A stretch of DNA of 64,000 nucleotides from Spirochaetota bacterium (GTDB taxonomy: Bacteria; Spirochaetota; Spirochaetia; Treponematales; UBA12059). The notes below the pieces were generated by a model. The model had not been told where the DNA came from and did no database searches. It saw only the letters and a list, made by a program, of their open reading frames with translations. The stretch is taken from positions 248,001 through 312,000 of the forward strand of contig JAKPPT010000072.1 in NCBI GenBank assembly GCA_029547205.1, given 5' to 3'. Positions 8,073 through 17,447 of the stretch are shown here, one piece after another. Position 1 is the first letter of the stretch. Each line of letters opens with the position of its first letter. The position numbers were made by a program, and so were the translations under genes.

Positions 8073-10427
8073 ATGATAGTCGCAATTGATGGTCCTGCTG
8101 GAACAGGAAAAAGTACAATAGCTCATTTAGTTGCAGAGCGTCTGGGATTTTTACATGTCAACTCGGGCAATTATTATCGAACTATAGCTGTATGGGCACT
8201 GGAACATGCTATTGATTATCACGATACTGCAAAATTGGTTGCATCACTCAAAGCTATAACCATAACCTATTCAGAACAAAAGGTCTTGCTCAATGGTACC
8301 GATATTACACACAAGCTCCACACTGATGCAGTTGATGCAATTGTTGCCCAAATATCTGCTATAAAAGAAATCAGGCTTTATGTAAATGAACAATTGCGCA
8401 TGCTAGCAGTTGATCATGATATTGTAATGGAAGGCAGAGACATTACCACAGTAGTGTTTCCGAATGCAGAAGTCAAAATCTATCTTGATGCCAGCCCTGA
8501 TGCTCGAGCACTACGAAGATACAACCAGGGTACGAGCACCATGTCATTAGATGAAATAAAAAATGCAATTATTGCCCGGGATACCATAGATAAAAACAAG
8601 GAATTTGGAAGTCTCACCGTAGCTCCTGATGCATACTATATTGATACATCATACTTGACCATAGATGAAGTTTATGAGAAAGTATACAACAAAATTCAAT
8701 TACAAGGGAAACATATGGATAAGGAAGTGGTAATGAATGACTCTAATCCTTCTGAAGAGACCATTCAAACACAGTTACAGGAAGCGTATTTGCGAAACCT
8801 GGACACAGTTACAGAAGGTACTCTCGTTGAGGGTAAAGTGGTACAGGTAACCAGCGATTCAGTATTCGTTGACGTTGGCACAAAAAGTGAAGGTCGAATT
8901 GACATAAAAGAATTCACTACACTGCCCAAAGTTGGTGATACAGTTACTGTTTTGCTGCTAAAAAAAGAATCACGAAATGGTGAAAGCATTATTTCCAAGC
9001 AAAAAGCCGATGAAAAGCTGTATTGGAAGGCATTCACCGATGCGTACAAAAACCATAAAACAGTAGAAGGCACTATAACAACAGAAATAAAAGGCGGATA
9101 TGATGTTGACCTTGGATTCGGTCTAAAAGGATTCCTGCCTGTTTCTAAAGCATATTGTTCAAAAGAGGAATTAGAAAATCTTATCGGATGTAAGTCACAC
9201 TTTTATATTGAACGACTCTATTCAGACCGACGGGTCAATATCGTTCTCAATCGAAAACGCTGGCTCGAAGAGCAAAATGAAAAAAATAAAGCAGAATTTT
9301 TTGCCACAGTCAAAGAGGGAGATGTTGTAAAAGGTGTGGTAAAAAGCTATACCAGTTTTGGTGCTTTTATCGATCTTGGAGGTTTTGATGGCCTCTTGCA
9401 TATCAATGATATGAGTTGGGGACATGTAACACGACCGAAAGATTTTGTAAAAAAAGGCCAAACAATTGAAGTAAAAGTAATCAAATTAGATCCAGCAGAA
9501 GGACGAATCAATCTTTCATTGAAACATTTCACTCAAGACCCCTGGGAAAATTTTGAAAACAAATACCACCTGCATGATATCGTCAAAGGTAAAGTTACAA
9601 AATTTACCGATTACGGTGCATTTATTGAACTTGAAGAAGGTATTGAAGGTCTTGCTCATATTTCAGAATTTTCATGGGTGAAACGCATTAAAAAGCCTCA
9701 GGAAATGTTAAAACTTGGCGATATTGTATCCTGTAAAATTCTTGGTTATGACCTTGACCAGCAAAAAGTTTCTTTAAGTCTTAAAGAGGTTCAGGAAAAT
9801 CCATGGGAAACTATTGAACAGCGCTACCCTGAAGGTAAGGTTGTGACTGGGAAGGTAGTCAAATTAACGAACGCTGGAGCTTTTGTAAACCTTGAAGAAG
9901 GTATTGATGGATTCCTACCATTTGAAGAACTCTCCTGGACTGCAAAAGGTAAGGCATCATCAAATAGTTTACAGGTAGACCAGGAAATACAGGCAATTGT
10001 TACTGAATCAAGTGCAGCACAACAGAATATTCGTCTCTCCGTTAAAAAAATGTCAGAAAATCCGTGGGAAAGCCTTGCAAAAGCTTACAAAGTAGGCTCC
10101 ATTATTGAAGGAACAGTTTCTTCTATTACTGATTTTGGTGCATTTGTAAAGGTACAAGGCGACATTGAAGGATTGCTCCATAAATCAAATCTCGTGCTCC
10201 AGGACAATGAATCAACTGATGATGCTCTCAAAAAACTTACGCCTGGCACAAAAATTACTGCTGCAATTATTGAACTATATCCACAAAAGCAGAAATTAGC
10301 ACTTTCATTGAAAGATCTCGCTAAGCAACAGCAGCAGGCTGAATTTTCTAAGTTTATGGAAGATGCTGGAACTAACTCAGACAGCTACACACTGGGAGAT
10401 CTCTTAAAGGGTAAAGGCGGTAAATAA
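8073..10427 (+). CDS. cmk-rpsA: Fused cytidylate kinase / 30S ribosomal protein S1
   Basis: A single 784-residue frame encodes both enzymes. Residues 1-214 are cytidylate kinase, which phosphorylates CMP and dCMP, with the P-loop IDGPAGTGKST at 5-15 and the GRDITTVVFP motif near 120. From about residue 221 the protein is ribosomal protein S1, with six S1 RNA-binding repeats beginning near 252, 331, 419, 504, 591 and 678. Repeats three and four are closest to consensus (SFGAFIDLGGFDGLLHI, DYGAFIELEEGIEGLAHI). Separate cmk and rpsA genes are adjacent in many bacteria, and fusion is known in treponemes, which supports a spirochaete origin. An internal ribosome site near the junction could also produce free S1. 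Confidence 0.95.
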   Translation: MIVAIDGPAGTGKSTIAHLVAERLGFLHVNSGNYYRTIAVWALEHAIDYHDTAKLVASLKAITITYSEQKVLLNGTDITHKLHTDAVDAIVAQISAIKEIRLYVNEQLRMLAVDHDIVMEGRDITTVVFPNAEVKIYLDASPDARALRRYNQGTSTMSLDEIKNAIIARDTIDKNKEFGSLTVAPDAYYIDTSYLTIDEVYEKVYNKIQLQGKHMDKEVVMNDSNPSEETIQTQLQEAYLRNLDTVTEGTLVEGKVVQVTSDSVFVDVGTKSEGRIDIKEFTTLPKVGDTVTVLLLKKESRNGESIISKQKADEKLYWKAFTDAYKNHKTVEGTITTEIKGGYDVDLGFGLKGFLPVSKAYCSKEELENLIGCKSHFYIERLYSDRRVNIVLNRKRWLEEQNEKNKAEFFATVKEGDVVKGVVKSYTSFGAFIDLGGFDGLLHINDMSWGHVTRPKDFVKKGQTIEVKVIKLDPAEGRINLSLKHFTQDPWENFENKYHLHDIVKGKVTKFTDYGAFIELEEGIEGLAHISEFSWVKRIKKPQEMLKLGDIVSCKILGYDLDQQKVSLSLKEVQENPWETIEQRYPEGKVVTGKVVKLTNAGAFVNLEEGIDGFLPFEELSWTAKGKASSNSLQVDQEIQAIVTESSAAQQNIRLSVKKMSENPWESLAKAYKVGSIIEGTVSSITDFGAFVKVQGDIEGLLHKSNLVLQDNESTDDALKKLTPGTKITAAIIELYPQKQKLALSLKDLAKQQQQAEFSKFMEDAGTNSDSYTLGDLLKGKGGK
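8703..8735 (+). promoter_or_regulatory. Possible internal ribosome binding sites for free S1
   Basis: At the cmk/S1 junction two in-frame ATG codons each follow a purine-rich site: AAGGGA (8704-8709) before ATG 8715, and AAGGAAG (8721-8727) before ATG 8733. Initiation here would give an S1 of about 564-570 residues, the normal S1 length. This is inferred from spacing only. Confidence 0.4.
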
Positions 10428-10435
10428 GCATTTTT

Positions 10436-11947
10436 ATGCTTACAAAAATAGATCCAGTAAAGTTTGAAACATTACTCGAAATTAATACACTGATTAATTC
10501 AAACTATGGAGATGCTACTAAGTTGCTGACTCAGATTTTAGAGTCAGCAACTCGCCTTACCGAAGGAGAGGCATCTTCACTTGTTCTAAAAAATCAGGAT
10601 GATGGTAAACTATACTTTGAAATTGCACTGGGTCCAAAGGGTCGTGATGTAAAAAAATTTTGTTTAAATCCTGGTGAAGGCATTGCAGGCTGGGTTGCAG
10701 AACGTGGCCAATCACTCATTGTCAATGATGTAGAAACAGATTCTCGATTTTACAGTGAGATCTCAAAATCAATCGATTTCCCAACATACAGTATTTTAGC
10801 TGTTCCTATGCTTATCAGGGACAAATGTGTTGGTGTTATTGAAATACTTAATAAAAAAAATAATAAATATTTTACGCAGGATGATCTTGAATGGCTTGAG
10901 ATTTTTGCAGTTCAAGCAGCAATTGCAATTGAAAATGCACATTATTTTGAAAAAGCAAAAGAAGAAATAGGTTTTTTACGAAATCAAATTTCTGAAGATA
11001 AAGGGTATCATGTACTCATAGCTAAAAGCCCTGAAATACTTTCCAAGCTCGAGCTCATCAGCAGAATTGCTCAAACTGATTCATCGGTACTCATACTTGG
11101 TGAAAGTGGAGTAGGTAAAGAGCTCTTTGCTGAACAAATTCATTTGCAAAGTTTACGAAAAAATGGACCGTTTATTCGCGTAAACTGTGCTGCTCTTCCT
11201 GAGGGTTTATTGGAAAGTGAACTATTTGGCCATGTTAAGGGTGCTTTTACCGATGCAATTCAGAATAGAAAAGGCCGCTTTGAACTTGCAGATGGCGGAA
11301 CTATCTTCCTTGATGAAATTGGAGATTTACCACTAAAGCTTCAGGCAAAATTACTGAGAGTTCTTCAACAAAAAACTTTTGAAAAAGTAGGTTCGAGTGA
11401 AACAATTTCAGTTGATGTACGAATTGTAGCTGCCACAAACAAAAACATAGAAGAATTGGTAAAAAAAGGCGAATTCCGGAGCGATCTCTATTATCGGCTC
11501 AATGTATTACCAATACATATTCCTCCCTTGCGTTCACGAAAAGAAGATATTATAGAACTTGCAAATCATTTTTTAAAAAAGTTTTCACGAGAAACTAAAA
11601 AGCAAATAAACGGATTTACTAAAGATGCTATTGATGCAATGCTTTCCTATTCATGGCCAGGTAATGTTCGTGAACTTGAAAATGCAATTGAACGAGCCAT
11701 TGTCATTACAAAAGAAAAATTGATTTCATCACATGATTTACTAATTGGTACAAAAAATGATGATATTGCTGTGTATAAGGGAATGAACCTAAAAGATGCA
11801 CTCAATATCTTTAAAAAACATTTCATTCAAGCAGCACTCGAATCTCACAACTGGAATCAAACAGAGACTGCTCGTGAATTAGATATTCAACGCACATATC
11901 TTTCACGTTTAATAAAAGAACTAAACATCACCGTGCAAAAGGAGTAA
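10436..11947 (+). CDS. Sigma-54-dependent activator with GAF sensor domain
   Basis: This 503-residue NtrC-class activator has a GAF domain (about residues 20-170), an AAA+ sigma-54 interaction domain (190-425) and a Fis-type helix-turn-helix (about 460-500). Walker A GESGVGKE is at 222-229 and Walker B is GGTIFLDEIGD. The sigma-54 contact loop reads GAFTDA (269-274) instead of GAFTGA; this variant occurs in functional family members. It hydrolyses ATP to open sigma-54 promoter complexes in response to a ligand or redox signal sensed by GAF; the ligand is not predictable. Its layout resembles NorR and NifA without obvious metal ligands. It lies 8 bases after cmk-rpsA. Confidence 0.93.
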   Translation: MLTKIDPVKFETLLEINTLINSNYGDATKLLTQILESATRLTEGEASSLVLKNQDDGKLYFEIALGPKGRDVKKFCLNPGEGIAGWVAERGQSLIVNDVETDSRFYSEISKSIDFPTYSILAVPMLIRDKCVGVIEILNKKNNKYFTQDDLEWLEIFAVQAAIAIENAHYFEKAKEEIGFLRNQISEDKGYHVLIAKSPEILSKLELISRIAQTDSSVLILGESGVGKELFAEQIHLQSLRKNGPFIRVNCAALPEGLLESELFGHVKGAFTDAIQNRKGRFELADGGTIFLDEIGDLPLKLQAKLLRVLQQKTFEKVGSSETISVDVRIVAATNKNIEELVKKGEFRSDLYYRLNVLPIHIPPLRSRKEDIIELANHFLKKFSRETKKQINGFTKDAIDAMLSYSWPGNVRELENAIERAIVITKEKLISSHDLLIGTKNDDIAVYKGMNLKDALNIFKKHFIQAALESHNWNQTETARELDIQRTYLSRLIKELNITVQKE

Positions 11948-11954
11948 CACAACT

Positions 11955-12656
11955 ATGACACATGAATCACCTAAAAAATCTTTTTCTGAAAAATTGACTC
12001 AATTTTTTACTAGTTCTCGAAAATTATTATTAACAATTGCTGGAATATTAATTGGTTTCTTGATTATGTTTGGCATTATATCCCTAATTCATACAACACA
12101 AGAAAAAAATGCAGTTTCTCTTTTTGATAAAATAGAAAGTGCGTTTACTGATATTCAAACAAAACAGTATGAATCCTCTCAACTAACCAAAGAACAGGCT
12201 GTTGCTGCTGTTTTTACTGATATTGACACTCTGGTAAAAAGGTACCCCAAAAGTGTTTCTTCATTGCAGGCACTGTTGCTCAAGGCTGATTACTATATTC
12301 AGGAAAAGGATTATGCAAAAGCTCTTGATACCTATTTACAGATAATAAAAATAAACAGCAAACACTACATTACTGACATTGCAAAACAAAATGCAGCTGC
12401 TATGTATGAAGAAACAGGCAACATTGATAAGGCTATTGAAATGCTTGAAAAACTTGATGCCAGTTTACCAAAAGATTCATTCTTATCAAAAAATCATATT
12501 CTTTTTACACTAGGACGACTGTATGAACAAAAGCAGGATTTTCAAAAAGCTGCGCAAATGTATACTCGATTAATTGCAACAGGAGCTAATGACGATTGGA
12601 CAAAGCTTTCACAAAGTAGAATTATTGCTTTAAAAGCTGATAAAAAAATACCATAA
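11955..12656 (+). CDS. TPR-repeat protein with one N-terminal membrane anchor
   Basis: This 233-residue protein has a single hydrophobic segment at about residues 22-46, so the C-terminal domain is probably periplasmic. Residues 95-225 contain tetratricopeptide repeats (for example the YIQEKDYAKALDTYLQII and YEETGNIDKAIEMLEKL segments). This resembles YfgM/BamD-like scaffold proteins, but no specific function can be assigned. It begins 7 bases after the sigma-54 activator and is followed by a hairpin that may end the transcript. Confidence 0.8.
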   Translation: MTHESPKKSFSEKLTQFFTSSRKLLLTIAGILIGFLIMFGIISLIHTTQEKNAVSLFDKIESAFTDIQTKQYESSQLTKEQAVAAVFTDIDTLVKRYPKSVSSLQALLLKADYYIQEKDYAKALDTYLQIIKINSKHYITDIAKQNAAAMYEETGNIDKAIEMLEKLDASLPKDSFLSKNHILFTLGRLYEQKQDFQKAAQMYTRLIATGANDDWTKLSQSRIIALKADKKIP

Positions 12657-12690
12657 AAAATCATAGTAAAGTTTATACAATAAACGATAT

Positions 12691-12732
12691 AAACCAGGTC
12701 AACTATGCATAATGCAAATGTTTACCTGGTTT
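12691..12732 (+). terminator. Candidate hairpin after the TPR gene
   Basis: AAACCAGGT (12691-12699) pairs perfectly with ACCTGGTTT (12724-12732), with a 24-base loop, and T-rich sequence follows. The large loop makes it a weak terminator or an attenuator before the cyclase gene. Confidence 0.4.
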
Positions 12733-12794
12733 TATATTGTTGCATTTTTTCATTTATCCTGTATACTACAATAAAGGAGTACAGGAGGTACTGT

Positions 12795-15188
12795 ATGGCC
12801 AAAAAACGTCCAGCTATTTTAGAATCAAAACGTTTTTCATTTATTATCGCAGCCGTAATTCTATTAATTTCCATATATCTACTGCTTGAAACACGAATTT
12901 TCGATAACTCTGAATTGAAAACACTCGATCTGCATTTCCAAATAAAAGAATTAAATGAAAAAAAATATACTGCAGAAGGTGTTACTAAAGCAGATGTTAA
13001 TCCAAACATTTCCTCTGATATTATTATTTTATCAATAGATCAAAAATCATTAAATGAATTTGGACAGTGGCCTTTTTCGCGTTCCATACACGCCAATCTT
13101 ATTAATGCATTTGCACGAATTAAAGATCAAACAGAGCGTGAAAACGCATTGCTGATCGATATTTTTTTTAATGAACCAGGAAAAAATCCTGAAGCAGATG
13201 CTGCTCTTTTTAAGGCAATCGAAGAATCTCAACGCGTATTCATCGAAACTATTCTTACCGATGGCGAGGAAATTACCATCGATTCTCCTCGATTTCAGCG
13301 CCAACAAGAGTTTTATACTAAACACGGAACTATAACTAATATTCAGGGTAATTGGCAAAAAATTGCTGATTTTGTATCGCTTGATCCCCCTTTGCCTGAA
13401 ATCGCCAGAGCTTCTGCTGGATATGGACATGCAAGTTTTTTACCTGATTTTGACAAAGTGTTTCGTCAACAGCCCATGATTTTACGCTCACGTGTTTTAC
13501 TTAAAACCATACAATTTGAAGATATAACACCTGGTTATACTGTCGATACATCAAAATTTGAATATCTAGCATGGATCGACACCAATGGAAGAATACATCC
13601 AATACAAACACCTATTACTTCAAAAGTACTCAATCAATTAAAGCATGATCTTGCTCTCTATGCACCTAAAAAGTTGAATGAAGCAGGTGATGGTTATTAT
13701 ATCATCCGGCATTATCGAGATTATTTTGTGCCAGCAATAACATTATCACTCGCACTTAATTATTTTCATAAATCATTTAATGATATTAAGGTTGTGGTTG
13801 GCAAATACATAGAAATTCCCAATCCAATGATTTTAGATCCTGAGACTAACGAATTGATTCCATATTTTGTACAAAGAACTTTTGATGAATATAATTCTGA
13901 AACTGGAGAGTTAGTCAAACCAGGTAAACGAGAAGTAGTTAATACAATACGAATTCCAATCAATGATTCTGGACAAATGTTAATTAACTATATGGGGCCA
14001 CGCTCAAATGCTGAAGGTGGATATCAAACGTTTACATTGCGTTCATATGCATCATATGCAAAACGTGATCCAGGTGACAATGCTGAAAAATGGCTTCGAA
14101 CTCTCGCTGTCAAAAACAAAATACTGCTTACTGGTGCATTTAGCCATGGTATTGCAGAAGATGAAAAGCAGACACCATATGGACTGATGTATGGAATCGA
14201 AATTCACGCTAATGCATTAAATACAATATTAACAAATAATTATATAAAACAGTTGCCAAAACAAGTAACATTACTCATTCTCCTTGTAAGTGTTCTGCTT
14301 ATTTCATTGATAACTTCCAGAACATCTACAGTTTGGAGTTTTCTAACTGTCTTAGGTTTTTTAATTATTTATTTCTTTACTGTTGATATTATTTTTGAAA
14401 AAAGCGGTCTGCTGTTACCATATCCCACCATTGCATTCCCTGTTTTTATCACCTTTCTTTCAATAGTTGTCTATCGCGCATTTACCGATGAAAAAGATAA
14501 AAAGGCAATTCGTGAGACCTTTGGAAAATACTTAAGTCCGAAAGTAGTTGACCAACTAGTGCAAAATCCTCCTGAATTGGGTGGAGTAGATAAAGAGCTT
14601 ACTGTATTTTTCTCTGATATCCGTGGGTTTACAACACTATCAGAAAATATGACACCTCAAGAACTTGTCAATCATTTAAATATTTATCTTACCGCTATGA
14701 CTGATATTATACTTGAGTATGGCGGAACGATTGATAAATATATGGGTGATGCAATAATGGCTTTCTGGGGAGCACCATTACCACAGCCTAATCATGCAGA
14801 ACTAGCTTGCAAGTGCGCATTGAAACAGCTACAGGTACTATCAGAACTAAATGCACAGTGGCCTGAAAGCAAACGTATCAATATTGGTATTGGACTAAAC
14901 TCTGATATTATGACAGTTGGAAACATGGGTTCAAAATTGCGAATGAATTATACCCTTATGGGCGATCCTGTAAACTTAGGATCTCGACTCGAATCAACTA
15001 ACAAAGAATATGGTACAAAAATCATTATATCAGAATTTACTTATGCACATATTAAAGACAAGTTTATTGTACGAGAACTTGATAATATACGAGTAAAAGG
15101 GAAAAATAAGCCTGTTTTAATATACGAGCTTGTTGATTGTCTTGAAGATATTACACCTCCCGTAGAAACAAAGGCAAAAAATAGGTGA
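12795..15188 (+). CDS. CHASE2-domain adenylate cyclase
   Basis: This 797-residue membrane cyclase makes cAMP. The start at 12795 is chosen because AGGAGG lies 6 bases upstream (12783-12788). One membrane segment (about 16-36) precedes a long extracytoplasmic CHASE2 sensor (about 50-475), and two or three membrane segments follow (about 490-570). The class III catalytic domain (about 595-760) has the metal-binding FFSDIRGFTTLSE, IDKYMGDAIMAFWGAP and the YTLMGDPVNLGSRLES segment. The Lys of IDKYMGD favours ATP over GTP. The usual INTG segment is replaced by LNSD (IGIGLNSDIMTVGNMG). CHASE2 ligands are mostly unknown. A lipoprotein gene overlaps its stop codon. Confidence 0.93.
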   Translation: MAKKRPAILESKRFSFIIAAVILLISIYLLLETRIFDNSELKTLDLHFQIKELNEKKYTAEGVTKADVNPNISSDIIILSIDQKSLNEFGQWPFSRSIHANLINAFARIKDQTERENALLIDIFFNEPGKNPEADAALFKAIEESQRVFIETILTDGEEITIDSPRFQRQQEFYTKHGTITNIQGNWQKIADFVSLDPPLPEIARASAGYGHASFLPDFDKVFRQQPMILRSRVLLKTIQFEDITPGYTVDTSKFEYLAWIDTNGRIHPIQTPITSKVLNQLKHDLALYAPKKLNEAGDGYYIIRHYRDYFVPAITLSLALNYFHKSFNDIKVVVGKYIEIPNPMILDPETNELIPYFVQRTFDEYNSETGELVKPGKREVVNTIRIPINDSGQMLINYMGPRSNAEGGYQTFTLRSYASYAKRDPGDNAEKWLRTLAVKNKILLTGAFSHGIAEDEKQTPYGLMYGIEIHANALNTILTNNYIKQLPKQVTLLILLVSVLLISLITSRTSTVWSFLTVLGFLIIYFFTVDIIFEKSGLLLPYPTIAFPVFITFLSIVVYRAFTDEKDKKAIRETFGKYLSPKVVDQLVQNPPELGGVDKELTVFFSDIRGFTTLSENMTPQELVNHLNIYLTAMTDIILEYGGTIDKYMGDAIMAFWGAPLPQPNHAELACKCALKQLQVLSELNAQWPESKRINIGIGLNSDIMTVGNMGSKLRMNYTLMGDPVNLGSRLESTNKEYGTKIIISEFTYAHIKDKFIVRELDNIRVKGKNKPVLIYELVDCLEDITPPVETKAKNR

Positions 15189-15850
15189 GTGTTCACAAAA
15201 GTAAACATATAACAACAGTTTTTGCGGTATTAATATTTCTCATAAGTTCTTGCGGAATCGAAGATGCACAGCAGTATTTATTCTATCAACCGAGGACTAA
15301 TTCTGAATCTCCAACATCAATCAATTTTTATCCGCCAGAGCAGTATGAGACACAATTTACTGGTATAGATATTTACTATAAGATTTATGCATCAAAAACC
15401 GATGCTGATGCAGATGCTTCAAGTTTTTCTGTTCGACAGGATGCTGATATCATCCCTGGATCATCTATTGTAGCATATTTACTTTCTCCAAATGCTTTAA
15501 ACTATCACAGATTATACAATTATACACAACAATCACGATTTGTAATTACTAAGAGTCTTATTCCATCCACAAACAATTTGGTGACTTTTGAATTAACAGT
15601 CATCAATGAATTACTGTTTAAAATTGACAATATTGAAGTTGCAAAACTATATCGAAATACAGCTACTGATACTATTCCTTTTTCTATGCAGCCAAATCAA
15701 TCTGATAGCGACTTTAAATACTCATCAAACGATCAGGATCCACAATTTTATATTCAGTTATATGCTGTTTCATATGGGTATACAAATCTGTTAAAACCTA
15801 TATTCAGTAAAGCAGTTAAAATAGGGGTTCTTTCAATTGTCTACAATTAA
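15185..15850 (+). CDS. Hypothetical lipoprotein
   Basis: The gene starts with GTG overlapping the cyclase stop (GTGA). The 221-residue product has a signal peptide (hydrophobic core at residues 10-22) ending in LISSC at Cys23, a spirochaete-style lipobox. The remainder is unrecognised and rich in Ser, Tyr and Asn, with segments such as DIYYKIYAS typical of beta-structured surface lipoproteins. Coupling to the cyclase suggests it could feed the CHASE2 sensor; this is inference. Confidence 0.75.
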   Translation: MSVHKSKHITTVFAVLIFLISSCGIEDAQQYLFYQPRTNSESPTSINFYPPEQYETQFTGIDIYYKIYASKTDADADASSFSVRQDADIIPGSSIVAYLLSPNALNYHRLYNYTQQSRFVITKSLIPSTNNLVTFELTVINELLFKIDNIEVAKLYRNTATDTIPFSMQPNQSDSDFKYSSNDQDPQFYIQLYAVSYGYTNLLKPIFSKAVKIGVLSIVYN

Positions 15851-16029
15851 ACCTAAACACTTTATAAGCATAAAAATAAATATTCGATGCGACATCATTT
15901 TTGAATCTCTTATTGTTAATACACATTACTTCACATAATGTATATTCTGTCTACTTGATATTAGCTCATAGTATTAGTCTTTTCGAAGTGATTATGCTTT
16001 TCTTAATTAATAATAATCTAAAAATTACA

Positions 16030-16058
16030 TTCACTTTTTTTAAAAAATCGTTTATAAT
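16030..16058 (+). promoter_or_regulatory. Sigma-70-type promoter of glgC
   Basis: TTCACT (16030-16035) and a perfect TATAAT (16053-16058) are separated by 17 bases, about 60 bases before glgC. The 266-base gap before glgC is AT-rich and has no other supportable feature. Confidence 0.6.
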
Positions 16059-16116
16059 TTTACGTAAGAGAAAATCTTAAGAATATATTTCACTTTCAAA
16101 GTACGGAGGTTCTGCT

Positions 16117-17391
16117 ATGGCAAAGGTTCTTTCGATAGTACTAGGTGGCGGAAAAGGAACACGATTATACCCGCTGACAAAAAATCGGGCTAAACCAGCA
16201 GTACCGTTTGGTGGAAAATATCGAATTGTTGACATACCAATTTCAAATTGTATTAATTCTGGTTTTAAACAGATTTACATTCTTACGCAATTTAATTCCG
16301 CTTCTTTGCACCTGCATATAGAACGAACATATATGTTTGATTCTTTTTCTAACGGTTTTGCTGAAATTTTAGCTGCAGAACAAACACTTACACATTCTGG
16401 ATGGTATGAAGGTACTGCGGATGCAGTAAGAAAAAATCTTGATCATTTTCGCCCGCATAAGCCTACACACTACTTAATTCTTTCTGGTGATCAATTATAC
16501 CGAATGGACCTTGCTGATATGCTTAAAAAGCATCTTGAATCAAAATGCCCTTTAACGATTGCATGTACTACAGTTGCACGTGAACCAGCAAGTGCATTTG
16601 GTATTGCAAAAATTGATTCTCATAGAAGAATCCTTGAATTTCTTGAAAAACCAGGCCCCACACGCAATATTGATGATTACAAAATTCAACCAGAATTTAA
16701 GCGCAACAAAAATGATGGGAAAGACTACTTAGCATCAATGGGAATTTACATATTTGATGCTGAGCTACTTGAAAAAAGTCTTGACTCCGATACAAATGAT
16801 TTTGGAAAAGAAATTATTCCTGCTATTCTCAGCTCCGGTAACCCAGTAAATTCATATATTTTTGAAGGATACTGGGAAGACATCGGAACAATTAAAAGCT
16901 TTTACGAAGCAAATCTTGATTTAACATCGATCACACCAGAATTTAATTTTTATGATGAAGAAATGCCCATCTATACACATAAGCGCAATTTGCCTGCTTC
17001 TAAGTTAAATTATTGTACAATAAATCAATCACTCACAGCTGAAGGCTGTATCATAACTAACTCATCGATTTCCTCTTCCATTATTGGTATTCGAACGATT
17101 ATTGATTCTGGCGCTAGTCTGGATGGTGTTGTCTGCATGGGTTCTGACTATTATGAGACAGCAGAACAACAAGAGTATAATAAAAAGCATGGAATTCCTA
17201 ACATTGGTATTGGAGGAAGTACCATTATTAAAAAAGCTATTATAGATAAAAATGCTCGTATAGGCAGTAACTGCCGAATTGGCATAGATTCTTTTGAACG
17301 AATTGATGGCGAATATGATAACTACTTTATTGTTGATGGTATTATTGTAATTCCAAAAGGTTCGATTATTCCTTCAGGAACAATTATTTAA
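16117..17391 (+). CDS. glgC: Glucose-1-phosphate adenylyltransferase
   Basis: This 424-residue enzyme makes ADP-glucose from ATP and glucose-1-phosphate, the first committed step of glycogen synthesis. The N-terminal nucleotidyl-transferase motif LGGGKGTRLYPLTKNRAKPAVP is at about residues 8-29, followed by KYRIVDIPISNCINSG. WYEGTADAVRKN and the glucose-1-phosphate motif FLEKP are present. The C-terminal part is the left-handed beta-helix regulatory domain. Length is typical of bacterial GlgC (about 400-430). The start has a good GGAGG site (16105-16109) 7 bases upstream. It stands alone, with its own promoter and a terminator; other glg genes are not in the window. Confidence 0.95.
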   Translation: MAKVLSIVLGGGKGTRLYPLTKNRAKPAVPFGGKYRIVDIPISNCINSGFKQIYILTQFNSASLHLHIERTYMFDSFSNGFAEILAAEQTLTHSGWYEGTADAVRKNLDHFRPHKPTHYLILSGDQLYRMDLADMLKKHLESKCPLTIACTTVAREPASAFGIAKIDSHRRILEFLEKPGPTRNIDDYKIQPEFKRNKNDGKDYLASMGIYIFDAELLEKSLDSDTNDFGKEIIPAILSSGNPVNSYIFEGYWEDIGTIKSFYEANLDLTSITPEFNFYDEEMPIYTHKRNLPASKLNYCTINQSLTAEGCIITNSSISSSIIGIRTIIDSGASLDGVVCMGSDYYETAEQQEYNKKHGIPNIGIGGSTIIKKAIIDKNARIGSNCRIGIDSFERIDGEYDNYFIVDGIIVIPKGSIIPSGTII

Positions 17392-17393
17392 AC

Positions 17394-17429
17394 AAAAAGG
17401 CTGTCGCTATATATGCAGACAGCCTTTTT
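17394..17429. terminator. Bidirectional terminator
   Basis: AAAAAGGCTGTC (17394-17405) pairs perfectly with GACAGCCTTTTT (17418-17429), loop 12 bases. The A and T tracts on both sides allow termination of glgC on plus and of the phosphoribosyltransferase gene on minus. Confidence 0.9.
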
Positions 17430-17447
17430 CCTAAAGAATATCCTAAT

